A DNA stretch of 29,682 nucleotides from UBA3210 sp963623095 (GCA_963623095.1 CAVFKD010000021.1:1-29682), one strand, 5' to 3'; numbered from the stretch's first letter, positions 17,886 through 26,184 are shown. Program-made: numbers and translations. The notes: a model not told the origin generated them from the sequence alone.

Positions 17886-19608
17886 TTGTAACACCTACCT
17901 TTAGCGCTTTTTTAATACGTTCTGTAACAATCTTAGGTTTTTCAACCTTTGGTGCATCTGGGTGTAATAACCAAGTTGCAGCATAATGAGTGTCAGTAAC
18001 TTTAAAGAATGGTGGTTGATATTTAAAATCAATTTCCATTGCGTATTTATTTCTAGCTGCGAACGCATCTCCTTTTGGAGGATAAATCATATTAGGTGGA
18101 GTACCTTGAATAGCGTCTAATTTTTCATTAGAATCGACATCTGGAATAGATGATAATAATGCCCATGTGTAAGGATGACGTGGATCATAGAAGATTTCAT
18201 CAACTTTACCATATTCGACAATCTTACCAGCATACATAACTGCGACTCTATCCGCCATATTAGCGACAACACCTAAGTCGTGAGTAATAAAGATACATGA
18301 AAGATTTCTTTCACGTTTTAATTTGTTAATTAATTCAAGAATTTGAGCTTGAATTGTAACGTCTAATGCGGTTGTTGGTTCATCACAGATAAGAACTTCA
18401 GGGTCTGCGGTTAAAGCAATTGCAATAACAATTCTTTGTCTCATACCACCTGATAATTCAAATGGATATTGTTTAAATCTCTTATCTGGTTGAGGAATAC
18501 CAACTTCCTTCATGATTTCTAAAGCTCTACGTTTTGCTTCTTTCTTTGTAATTTTTAAAGCATCAGTATGCTTTGTTTTAGCTTCTTTTAATTTTGCTTT
18601 TTTATTTGCTTCCGCTTCTTTTAAAGCAATTTCTTTTGCGTTATTAATATCATCAATTTCTTTATTGATAGATTTAATTTCTTCTTTAATAGCATCAATT
18701 TTTTCTTGAACAGGTTTATATTTATCTATATCTAATTTATCGATAGAAGATAATTTGTTTTCTTGTTCACTTAATCTAGCATTTGCGTCTTGTAAAGAAG
18801 CATTCTTTGCATTCAATTCTTCTTGAGGATTGTAATTAGCAAACTTTTCATTAATAGAAGCGATTTCTTCATCATAATTTTTGTTAACATCTTCAACATC
18901 TTTTTTATATTGTTCATTAACTTGTTTATGATATTCATTAACTTTAACTTTTGCTACTTTGCTAGCTTCATTAAGTTTGATCTTAGCTGCTTTTCCATCA
19001 GTTTTCATTTTATCTTTGATTTCTTTAACAGCTTTTTTATTTTCTTCTTTTAATGTTTTAATTTGAGCGTTTAATTCACTCTTTTTAGAAGGATCTTCTT
19101 TTATTTGTTTCTTTAATTCTGAAATGTTTTCTTCTAACTTATTATTAAGTTTTGCGATTTTAGCATTACCGGATGAATAAATGTTTTTATATTCCATAAA
19201 TTCATTAGAAATAAGTTCTTCAAACATTTTCTTTAATTTATTGTTATTAATTAAAGTAGCTTCAGTGATTTGTTTACCAATTCTAACAATAGGATTTAAG
19301 CTAGATAATGGGTCTTGGAAAATCATACCAATTTTATGTCCTCTGATTGCGACATATTCTTCTTCAGAGATTTCTAAAAGGTTTTCACCTCTATAGATAA
19401 TAGTACCATCATCAACAACTGCATTTTTCGCTAAAATACCCATAATTGCTTTAGATGTAACAGATTTACCAGAACCAGATTCACCAACGATACATAAAGT
19501 TTCACCTTTTTCAAGATCAAAGGAAACACCACGTACAGCTCTAACAATACCGTTATCTGTTTTAAATGAAACAGTTAAATTATTAACTTGTAATATTTTT
19601 TCAGCCAT
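17869..19608 (-). CDS. oppD: Oligopeptide ABC transporter ATPase OppD with a long coiled-coil insertion
   Basis: A 579-residue cytosolic ATPase, against about 330-350 for usual OppD. Walker A GESGSGKS (42-49), Q-loop Q98 in IFQDP, signature LSGGMRQ (385-391), Walker B VLICDEP (404-410) and THD switch are intact, as is the OppD C-terminal part (HPYTWALLSSIP, GTPPNM). Between the Q-loop segment (QITEATL) and the EVGIPQP segment before the signature lies an insertion of about 240 residues (about 119-359), almost entirely charged helix rich in Lys, Glu and Ala, with a break near 260-265. It reads as a long antiparallel coiled coil growing out of the helical subdomain. The frame is continuous, so this is not a fused gene. 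The ATG at 19608 follows the oppC stop by one base (TAG-T-ATG) and is preferred over the GTG at 19617. Confidence 0.93.
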   Translation of the reverse strand: MAEKILQVNNLTVSFKTDNGIVRAVRGVSFDLEKGETLCIVGESGSGKSVTSKAIMGILAKNAVVDDGTIIYRGENLLEISEEEYVAIRGHKIGMIFQDPLSSLNPIVRIGKQITEATLINNNKLKKMFEELISNEFMEYKNIYSSGNAKIAKLNNKLEENISELKKQIKEDPSKKSELNAQIKTLKEENKKAVKEIKDKMKTDGKAAKIKLNEASKVAKVKVNEYHKQVNEQYKKDVEDVNKNYDEEIASINEKFANYNPQEELNAKNASLQDANARLSEQENKLSSIDKLDIDKYKPVQEKIDAIKEEIKSINKEIDDINNAKEIALKEAEANKKAKLKEAKTKHTDALKITKKEAKRRALEIMKEVGIPQPDKRFKQYPFELSGGMRQRIVIAIALTADPEVLICDEPTTALDVTIQAQILELINKLKRERNLSCIFITHDLGVVANMADRVAVMYAGKIVEYGKVDEIFYDPRHPYTWALLSSIPDVDSNEKLDAIQGTPPNMIYPPKGDAFAARNKYAMEIDFKYQPPFFKVTDTHYAATWLLHPDAPKVEKPKIVTERIKKALKVGVTNENKD

Positions 19609-19609
19609 A

Positions 19610-21601
19610 CTAATCACTTCCTTTTAATGATGGGTTTAATGCATCTCTTAATCCATTACCGAATAAGTTAAATGAAATCATTAATAATGAAATAATAATT
19701 GATGGGACAACAATTAACATTGGTAATGTATATAAATATTGTTGGTTATCAGATAATAATACACCGAATGATGCACTACCTTGTAAACCTAAGTTTAAGT
19801 AAGCAAGTGTTGCTTCAGAGAAAATAACACTTGGAATCATTAAGACTGCACCTGTAACAATTGTACCAAGAGCATTTGGTAAAATATGTCTAAAGATTAA
19901 TCTTGTATCACTTGCGCCAAGAGTTCTTGAAGCAAGGACATATTCTCTACCTTTGAAACGGTAGAATTGAGTTCTAGTTCGAGAGGAAGTACCAATCCAA
20001 CCTGTTAAACACATAGCAATTGCGAATGTAAATACATTATTACCAAAGTTTAAAATACATAATGTAACAACAACGATAAATGGCATACCACTTAAAATAT
20101 CAGTGATTCTTTCCATAACTATATCGACATTGCCACCAAAATAACCTGAGAATGAACCCCAAACTAAACCAATTGAAAAGTTAACTGCCGCGATAATAAC
20201 TGCAACTAATAATGATGTTCTTAATGCGTTAAAGCATAATGTAAATAAATCATATCCTAAGCTTGTTGTACCAAAGATAAATTTAGGCATTGTTGTATAG
20301 CCTTTATATTTATAATATGTAACTGTTCCTTTATAAGTTTTAATATTATCGAATTTTTTAGTTTCTGAATTGTATTTTGGAATATTGATTTCTTCTAATA
20401 CTGTTCCATCAATTAAAGGACAATTTTCGTTTAAAACTTTAACTGTGTAAGTAAATGAGTTATCATCACCTTCAATAGGTTTTTGATTCGTTTTTTCGAA
20501 ATATCCATTATCTAACCATTCTTGAACTTTTGCAGGAGTAATTTCAATATACTTTTCTCCTAATTTTGCAGAATAATTATCATAACTAAAAGTTAAATAT
20601 TGAATATTAGCTTTAAATACAGTTTTAGTAGCGTTAGTTACTCTCCAGTAAGAAGATTCTTTGTTTGTTGTTAATACTTGAACATTTGCATCAGTCATAG
20701 ATAAATCGTTTAATAAAGTTAAATGATTTTCATCTGTAGATTTAGTAGTAAATGTAGCTTTATCAAAACCAACATACGCTAATTTATTGTTTCCAACTGG
20801 TTTTACGTCTAAACCAATTACAACACTGTCTGTAGAAGAAATAGATTTAGATGTTGCAAATGTACTTAATGAATAATTTTTAGTACCTGTTGGTTCGACA
20901 TATTGATCATCATAATAATATTTAGTGCCATTAACAGATAAATATAATTTATATTGTGATAATACAATGTCACCATAAGTAGTAACACCATCATCAACAT
21001 TTTTAAAATCAATACTTAATGTTAAATCTTCATCATTTGCAATAGTGATACCACTTCCGCATTCAATACCAAATGCAGCTGTATCTAATTTAGAATCATC
21101 AGTAATATTAATAGATTGTACTACTAATAATGTTCCTCCATGAGCACCATTGACCGCTCTATTGATAGTTTCCATTTCTGAAAATTCTTTAGAGTTTTCA
21201 ACAATATATTTGTCATCGAATTCACCACTTGCTACTTGCTTAGTTTCATAATCGTAAATAGCTCTAGTATATTTTGTAGTACCATCCCACCAGCCATTAC
21301 CAGTTTCAAATAGTTTAGGTGGTAGTAAAGCTTGTTCAGGATATGTTGAATCTGTAACATCATAACTTGAAAAGATAGGTACAAATATTGACATTAAAAT
21401 TAATATACCAATAATAATTGCGCCAACAACAGATGATTTGTTTTTACAGAATCTTTTAAAAGCATCCTTAACGAAAGTAGTAGTTTTAGTTTTAAATTTT
21501 TCATCAGCGATTTTATCTTTATTTTGTGTCAATTTAAAATCTTCAGGGCAAAGTTCAATTTCATTGCCATAAGCATCATAAGTCTTTTTATTTTCACTCA
21601 T
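19610..21601 (-). CDS. oppC: Oligopeptide ABC permease OppC with a large extracytoplasmic insertion
   Basis: A 663-residue permease, about twice the usual 300. A soluble N-terminal region is followed by TM1 (about 58-78). Then comes an outside region of about 355 residues (80-435), before the standard permease core resumes at FGTTSLGYDLF (FGTDxxGRD in relatives). The EAA-type loop (REYVLASRTLGASDTRLIFRHILPN) contacts the ATPases. Within the outside region, about 150-285 alternates beta-strand-like segments and ends in a VGFDKATFTT strand, resembling a jelly-roll or carbohydrate-binding sandwich; this is a shape call only. The open frame begins at 21646 inside oppB, but the ATG at 21601 comes one base after the oppB stop (TAG-T-ATG) and gives a sensible N-terminus. 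The stop is TAG. Confidence 0.92.
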   Translation of the reverse strand: MSENKKTYDAYGNEIELCPEDFKLTQNKDKIADEKFKTKTTTFVKDAFKRFCKNKSSVVGAIIIGILILMSIFVPIFSSYDVTDSTYPEQALLPPKLFETGNGWWDGTTKYTRAIYDYETKQVASGEFDDKYIVENSKEFSEMETINRAVNGAHGGTLLVVQSINITDDSKLDTAAFGIECGSGITIANDEDLTLSIDFKNVDDGVTTYGDIVLSQYKLYLSVNGTKYYYDDQYVEPTGTKNYSLSTFATSKSISSTDSVVIGLDVKPVGNNKLAYVGFDKATFTTKSTDENHLTLLNDLSMTDANVQVLTTNKESSYWRVTNATKTVFKANIQYLTFSYDNYSAKLGEKYIEITPAKVQEWLDNGYFEKTNQKPIEGDDNSFTYTVKVLNENCPLIDGTVLEEINIPKYNSETKKFDNIKTYKGTVTYYKYKGYTTMPKFIFGTTSLGYDLFTLCFNALRTSLLVAVIIAAVNFSIGLVWGSFSGYFGGNVDIVMERITDILSGMPFIVVVTLCILNFGNNVFTFAIAMCLTGWIGTSSRTRTQFYRFKGREYVLASRTLGASDTRLIFRHILPNALGTIVTGAVLMIPSVIFSEATLAYLNLGLQGSASFGVLLSDNQQYLYTLPMLIVVPSIIISLLMISFNLFGNGLRDALNPSLKGSD

Positions 21602-21602
21602 A

Positions 21603-22640
21603 CTACTTCTTCGCCCCCATTCTAATTCTTGGATCAATAAATCCATAAGAAATATCGACTAAAACACCTGCGCATAAGCCAAATGTTGTAAAAATAGCCA
21701 TATCAACGAATAAAACGTTATAGTCTTTTAAGTTTAATGCATTAACGAATAAGCTACCAATTCCTGGAATACCATATAAGTTTTCAAGAATCATAGAACC
21801 ACCCATAATACTTAAGAATTCAGCAAGAATAGATGGAACAATTGGAACCATCGCATTTCTTAATGCATGACGTAAAATAGCTTGTCTATTTGTTAAACCT
21901 TTAGTTCTTGCAAGTAATAAGTATTCACTAGACATAACTTCACATAATTCCGCTCTTGTGAAACGGCAATAGCCACATATTGAACCAAATGATAAACAGA
22001 ATACAGGGACAATATATCCACGAATTTTTTCTGATATTGTTCCTGTTGATGCAGGCCATTGAGTTGGTAACCAACCAAGGTTATAACAGAAGATTAATAA
22101 TACAAAAGTAATTAATACGAAACTTGGAATTGAAATGAATATCATAACTAATGTTGAAATGATATGATCAGTAGGTTTATTTTTCTTTAATGCAGCAATA
22201 ATACCTAGAATAATTCCAATAGGAACTGCAACGAGAGTTGATATAATATTCAACTTCATAGATACAACAACTCTTTCACCAATAATTGTTGTTGCTTTTA
22301 AACCAATTGAAACTGCAGTAGAAGTACCCCAGTTAAATTCAGTAAAGATATTTTTTAACCAATTACCATATTGAGTCATAACAGGTACTTGATAAAAATA
22401 ATGTGATGTATTAGTTAAGTCAGTATACGACCATAATAGTTCACCATATTTATCTGTTGGTAACGAGACATCATAAACGAAACCATCAGATACTTCTTTC
22501 ATGTAATAACTAAATTTTGTATCATCTGTACCAATAGGCTTAGTATATGGTAAGATTTTTACTAAAATAAAAGTTATTGAAAGAATGATAAACATTGTGA
22601 TAATAGCTAAAACTAATCTTTTAAGAACATATTTCCACAT
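21603..22640 (-). CDS. oppB: Oligopeptide ABC permease OppB
   Basis: A 345-residue inner-membrane permease that forms the channel with OppC. TM1 (about 8-30) is followed by an outside loop somewhat longer than usual (about 35-110) containing the VPVMTQYGNWLKNIF and FNWGTS motifs that precede TM2 in this family. Five more helices follow. The EAA loop reads EYLLLARTKGLTNRQAILRHALRNA, and the C-terminal IGSLFVNAL and DPRIRMG motifs are typical. It has a GGAGA ribosome site before the ATG and its own promoter at 22672-22700. It is the first gene of the tightly packed oppBCDF run. The stop is TAG. Confidence 0.95.
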   Translation of the reverse strand: MWKYVLKRLVLAIITMFIILSITFILVKILPYTKPIGTDDTKFSYYMKEVSDGFVYDVSLPTDKYGELLWSYTDLTNTSHYFYQVPVMTQYGNWLKNIFTEFNWGTSTAVSIGLKATTIIGERVVVSMKLNIISTLVAVPIGIILGIIAALKKNKPTDHIISTLVMIFISIPSFVLITFVLLIFCYNLGWLPTQWPASTGTISEKIRGYIVPVFCLSFGSICGYCRFTRAELCEVMSSEYLLLARTKGLTNRQAILRHALRNAMVPIVPSILAEFLSIMGGSMILENLYGIPGIGSLFVNALNLKDYNVLFVDMAIFTTFGLCAGVLVDISYGFIDPRIRMGAKK

Positions 22641-22671
22641 GTTTAAGTCTCTCCTTTTTTTTACATTATTT

Positions 22672-22700
22672 AGTATATCAAAATATAAGATTTATACCAA
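22672..22700 (-). promoter_or_regulatory. Internal promoter of oppBCDF
   Basis: -35 TTGGTA, a 17-bp spacer, and -10 TATACT preceded by TGA, so an extended -10 as well. It lies between the hairpin after oppA and the oppB ribosome site, and allows oppBCDF to be expressed apart from oppA. Confidence 0.65.
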
Positions 22701-22730
22701 TAAAACAAGCATTAAAATCTATATATTTAT

Positions 22731-22768
22731 GATAATAAAATAGGGATTCTAGCAATTAAGAATCCCTA
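22731..22768 (-). terminator. Hairpin after oppA, terminator or partial terminator
   Basis: TAGGGATTCT pairs with AGAATCCCTA around an eight-base loop, followed on the minus strand by TTTTATT. It sits 27 nt past the oppA stop and would let oppA message exceed that of the permease genes, as seen in many opp operons. Confidence 0.8.
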
Positions 22769-22794
22769 TTAAGTTTTTAATTAATTACGAATTA

Positions 22795-25320
22795 TTAAGC
22801 AGCAATTTTTACTGTAACGTCTTTTGTGTAACTTTCTACTACATCTTCATAAATTGCATTATCGTCATCATCCCAACCAACAACAACTTGGTATGTATAT
22901 GTATAATGAATTGTAACATCTAAGCTATCAAGTGCAGATTCGTAAACTTCAGGTAAAGTAAATGAAATGTTACCATATTCATCAACTTTATAAGAAATTT
23001 TTCCTTCTGGAATTGCATAGAAGCTTGAGAATGTAACACCAGTAATATCGATATCATGATCTTCTTCACTAGCTGTCTTAATTACAACAGATCTTTCACC
23101 GCTTTCATCATTATGTAATGATTCATAAACGCCTGCTGCGAAGAAAGCATTACCATCAGCAATCTTACCTTCTGAATCAATGTAGCATGCTGTATCAGCA
23201 GCTTGCCATAATGCATCATAAGAATACATTTTGCCATTATATTCAATACCTGGAAGGCTTGTATCACAGCCCCAGTTTAGTGTAAATCCAGATGAGTTAT
23301 CTGATTTTAAAACTTCCATGAAGTTTAATGGGTCATAAGTATTACCTGAAATTGAACCGAATGCAATATCGTATTGGCCAACCATCATTTTCTTATAATA
23401 GACATCTGACCAAGTAGCAACAGCAATGTTTTCAATATCTAATGTTAAACCATATACTTTCTTTGCATCTGAAGAATTGAATGCATCTTCCCAATATTTT
23501 TCAATATCAACACCATAGTTTGTAATATTTGCTTGAAACATCCATGCGATTTCAAGTGAAATTGTATCACCTGATTTATATGTGCCGTTTTCTGTTAATG
23601 CTTTAGCAGCATTTGTGAAATAATCTTGACCTAATGTTAAGCTATAGCCATCTGATAATGTACCATTTGCAGTTCTTGATGCAACAGCAGCTTTATGATC
23701 TGCAGTACTATTATATGAAACAGCATTTTCTGGATCAACTAAGTATTCATTTGAGAAATAGTTAACAGATGGGACACAACCTCTCTTATCAGCGAATTCT
23801 GTACGGTTTAATGAATAAGATAAACCTAAGAGGAAGTCATCATTAGACATCATAGGTTCACATTCCCAGTATTCACTTAATGGTGTTTGTGTAATTGAAC
23901 CATTTACACCGAATAAACTATTCCATGTTTCTTGGTCACATGAGTTAACATTTAATTTGAAGACTGAAGAACCATCGTATACTTTTGTTCTTGGGTCTGT
24001 TTTATATTTAACTAATTGTGTTTGAGGAATACCACAAGCAGATAATTTATTAGCTTCGAATTCTTTAATACCAGCTTCTGTATCAGCTTTAGCTGCCGCT
24101 AAGATATTCATATGAACACCAGCGATGTTATATTCACCTGATTTAGAATAGTAATTTGCGTTCTTTTTATAAACGATTTGTTTATCTTTTTCCCATGATT
24201 CTAGAACATATGGACCTGTTGAAAGAGTTGTATCAACTGGAGTTAAGCCACCATCTGTGAATTTACCCCAAACTTTTGCACCTTCAAGAGCATTACCATT
24301 TCCTAAGTCTTTAATGAAATCCATTGGAACTGGAGCGTACATTGAAGAAGAAATGTAATACATTGCCATAAATGGAGTTGCTGCTTCGTTTAATTCAATT
24401 TCAAGATATCCTTTACCATCATCGCCTACGTAAGCATTAATACCAACCTTTTTCTTGAAAGATTCTAAATCAATACCGTTTGCTGAAGAGTTGTAATATT
24501 CGTTAGCGCCTGCAATACCAGTTGAAGAAGTTAAGTTTTCAGCTGCTCTAGCATAGCCAACTGCTTTTGTCCATAATAATAAGTATGGTGTTAAATAGTC
24601 ATCAATAGAAACTTCTCTATCTTTATATTTAGCTAATGTAGAATTAGAAGTTAATGTATTATATTTTAATTCAGAACCAATCTTAACTTGGAATTTATAT
24701 TTTTTAGATGTTCCTGTTGTTGCATAATCAGCATCTAATGGAGTTGGTCTATCATCATTTGATAAATCGCCTTCCCAAATATAACCATCTTTATTTGCAT
24801 TTAATGCTTGTCCGAAGTATGAACTACTACCATAGCCAATTAAGTTACCAACTACTGATCCTTTATCATCCATATAGTTTAAGTTTGCAGGATCTTCTGA
24901 TAAATATGAGTGGTAATATCTCTTCCATTCAGATTTTGTTTCACCAGCTAAATCGCTTGTAATTGAACCATATCTTAATGTACCGAAACCATAACCTGTA
25001 ACATAGTTTTCTGTTGGAAGTTGAACAGTATCACTGAATACTTGATAACCACCATCTTCAAATAATGAAACACCTGTTAAGTTGTTTTCATAAGCATACT
25101 TTTCAAGTAAGCCTAAGATTTTTTGTCTTTCAGCAGCGGATTCACCTTTAAATGAAGTGTATTTTGCACCAACTGATAAGTTTAAATCATCATTCTTTTC
25201 ATTTACATATGATTTACCTTTAGGTGCTTCTGAAGAAATAGCTTCTCCACCACATGATGCTAATGCGCCACCAATTAATAATAACGAACTAGCGAGTGTT
25301 AATACTTTTGTTTTATTCAT
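22795..25320 (-). CDS. oppA: Peptide-binding lipoprotein OppA-like (SBP family 5), enlarged
   Basis: An 841-residue solute-binding lipoprotein that captures substrate outside the cell for the OppBCDF channel. Lipobox LASC with C23 lipidated. SBP-family-5 features include STGPYVLESWEKDKQIVYKKNANYY split across residues near 375-400, a helical middle region with LSYSLNRTEF, and DIAFGSISGNTYDPLNFMEVL near the C-terminal lobe. Ordinary members are about 540 residues. The extra length includes an N-terminal beta-rich part and a C-terminal tail of about 70-90 residues with beta-strand character (VTIHYTYTYQVVVGWDDDD). There is an AAGGAGA ribosome site before the ATG. Transcription starts about 225 nt upstream through a structured leader with a cre site behind the promoter. 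Peptide is the default substrate; carbon-source control leaves room for a glycan or glycopeptide. Confidence 0.9.
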   Translation of the reverse strand: MNKTKVLTLASSLLLIGGALASCGGEAISSEAPKGKSYVNEKNDDLNLSVGAKYTSFKGESAAERQKILGLLEKYAYENNLTGVSLFEDGGYQVFSDTVQLPTENYVTGYGFGTLRYGSITSDLAGETKSEWKRYYHSYLSEDPANLNYMDDKGSVVGNLIGYGSSSYFGQALNANKDGYIWEGDLSNDDRPTPLDADYATTGTSKKYKFQVKIGSELKYNTLTSNSTLAKYKDREVSIDDYLTPYLLLWTKAVGYARAAENLTSSTGIAGANEYYNSSANGIDLESFKKKVGINAYVGDDGKGYLEIELNEAATPFMAMYYISSSMYAPVPMDFIKDLGNGNALEGAKVWGKFTDGGLTPVDTTLSTGPYVLESWEKDKQIVYKKNANYYSKSGEYNIAGVHMNILAAAKADTEAGIKEFEANKLSACGIPQTQLVKYKTDPRTKVYDGSSVFKLNVNSCDQETWNSLFGVNGSITQTPLSEYWECEPMMSNDDFLLGLSYSLNRTEFADKRGCVPSVNYFSNEYLVDPENAVSYNSTADHKAAVASRTANGTLSDGYSLTLGQDYFTNAAKALTENGTYKSGDTISLEIAWMFQANITNYGVDIEKYWEDAFNSSDAKKVYGLTLDIENIAVATWSDVYYKKMMVGQYDIAFGSISGNTYDPLNFMEVLKSDNSSGFTLNWGCDTSLPGIEYNGKMYSYDALWQAADTACYIDSEGKIADGNAFFAAGVYESLHNDESGERSVVIKTASEEDHDIDITGVTFSSFYAIPEGKISYKVDEYGNISFTLPEVYESALDSLDVTIHYTYTYQVVVGWDDDDNAIYEDVVESYTKDVTVKIAA

Positions 25321-25546
25321 AATTATTCTCCTTTTTTTGTAGGGTAAAAAATGATAGCCTCAAAAATAGTAAAAGCAACTTCTACTAAACTTAATAAAAT
25401 TATTTTAAATTTAATTTTTTACTTATTTTGGATTATCATCCAAATGAACTAACTGAACTATTTTCCTTACGAATAAAGTTCGACCCTCCATTAGTTCTAT
25501 TTAATAAAAATATTTGGTGCAACTTCTTGTTGCTAAACTAAATATT
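25321..25546 (-). promoter_or_regulatory. Structured 5' leader of oppA, possible attenuator or riboregulator
   Basis: About 225 nt between the predicted transcript start and the oppA ATG. In order of transcription: hairpin GCAAC-aagaa-GTTGC (25519-25533); arm GAACTAA (ending near 25491), which can pair with either of two downstream copies of TAGTTC; hairpin TTTGGAT-GATA-ATCCAAA (25427-25444); an AT-rich stretch; and a terminator-like hairpin (25362-25387). The string AGAAGTTGC occurs twice, in the first hairpin and in the terminator stem, so the early GCAAC could pair with either copy and switch the structure. A 22-codon open frame (25423-25491) lies inside but has no clear ribosome site. This also accounts for the longest gene-free stretch of the window (25321-25670). 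It does not match a riboswitch class I know. Confidence 0.5.
25362..25387 (-). terminator. Terminator-like hairpin inside the oppA leader
   Basis: On the minus strand TAGTAGAAG pairs with CTTTTACTA (nine pairs, one G-U) around a three-base loop TTG, followed by TTTTT. It lies about 40 nt upstream of the oppA ATG, where termination would stop oppA expression. Confidence 0.55.
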
Positions 25547-25552
25547 GTCAAC

Positions 25553-25581
25553 ATTATAAAAACACTCAAATAATATTGCAA
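25553..25581 (-). promoter_or_regulatory. oppA promoter
   Basis: -35 TTGCAA (25576-25581), a 17-bp spacer, and a perfect -10 TATAAT (25553-25558) on the minus strand. The transcript should start near 25546. Confidence 0.75.
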
Positions 25582-25613
25582 TAATTATTTTTAAAATTTT
25601 TTTCATTTTTTCT

Positions 25614-25627
25614 TGAAAGCGTTTTCA
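25614..25627. promoter_or_regulatory. cre site for CcpA upstream of oppA
   Basis: TGAAAGCGTTTTCA (minus strand TGAAAACGCTTTCA) matches the catabolite-responsive consensus TGWAARCGYTWNCW at every position. Its centre is about 74 bp upstream of the predicted oppA transcript start. In B. subtilis, sites well upstream of -35 (as at ackA and pta) activate, while sites at or after the promoter repress, so activation by good carbon sources is plausible here. Confidence 0.85.
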
Positions 25628-25637
25628 TATCATTTAC

Positions 25638-25665
25638 AAAAAAAAGATACTTTCTGTGAAGTACC
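25638..25665 (-). terminator. Intrinsic terminator of the DUF3899-like gene
   Basis: On the minus strand GGTACTT pairs with AAGTATC (one G-U) around a six-base loop, followed by eight U. It starts 5 nt past the stop codon. Confidence 0.85.
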
Positions 25666-25670
25666 TTCTT

Positions 25671-26162
25671 TTATCCGATTATTATTAATATAATAACCGC
25701 TGCTAATAATGCAAAAATTCCTAAAACTAAATATGGAACAAATTCAAACTTTAATTTCTTTCTTTTTTCTTTTTTATTGTCACAATATTCTGGGAATCTA
25801 TCTACATCAACATTTTTAATTCTATTAATAACATATCTTCCAGAATATGAGAATATATCGAATGTTCCTAAATTTGTTACTATTGATAATAAACCAATTC
25901 CAACAAATAATGCACCTCCAATAAACAAGGCATTGCTATAATTAACTAAATAGTTAAATCCTCTAATGGATAAAAAACAAATAACAACAGCAATCATAAT
26001 TCCTAATGAAATTAAATATTTCATTGGAGAATGTAAAAATATCTTTTTAAAAGTTATTTTGTTTTCATCCACATTTTGTGGAGCTTTATTACTAGGTTTA
26101 TTACTAAATGCATCATCAATTGATACACCAGTTGATAGTTTTTCTTCTTTCTTTTCTTCCAT
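25671..26162 (-). CDS. Small membrane protein, DUF3899-like
   Basis: A 163-residue protein with a charged N-terminal tail (about 1-45) and three hydrophobic segments near 48-68, 77-97 and 140-162. After the second segment comes the GTFDIFSYSGRYVINR motif, which recalls the G-FD-FSY-F motif of DUF3899 proteins of Bacillota; a lysine-rich loop (NKKEKRKKLKFEF) follows. The function of that family is not known to me. It lies 77 bp downstream of the EAL gene on the same strand, with a long AT-rich hairpin between them, and may be read from the same transcript. The ribosome site is weak (GAGAAG). It has its own strong terminator. Confidence 0.75.
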   Translation of the reverse strand: MEEKKEEKLSTGVSIDDAFSNKPSNKAPQNVDENKITFKKIFLHSPMKYLISLGIMIAVVICFLSIRGFNYLVNYSNALFIGGALFVGIGLLSIVTNLGTFDIFSYSGRYVINRIKNVDVDRFPEYCDNKKEKRKKLKFEFVPYLVLGIFALLAAVIILIIIG

Positions 26163-26184
26163 AATCTTCTCTTTTCTAAAATAA

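Noticed and set aside
17869..19608. OppD and OppF insertions as separate fused genes or frameshift products
   Set aside because: The frames are continuous, flanking ABC motifs are in the right order, and no stop, ribosome site or internal start marks a boundary.
25423..25546. T-box or a known riboswitch in the oppA leader
   Set aside because: The AGGGTCGAAC string loosely recalls the T-box motif but lacks GGGTGGNACC and a stem I specifier loop; no known class motif was recognised.
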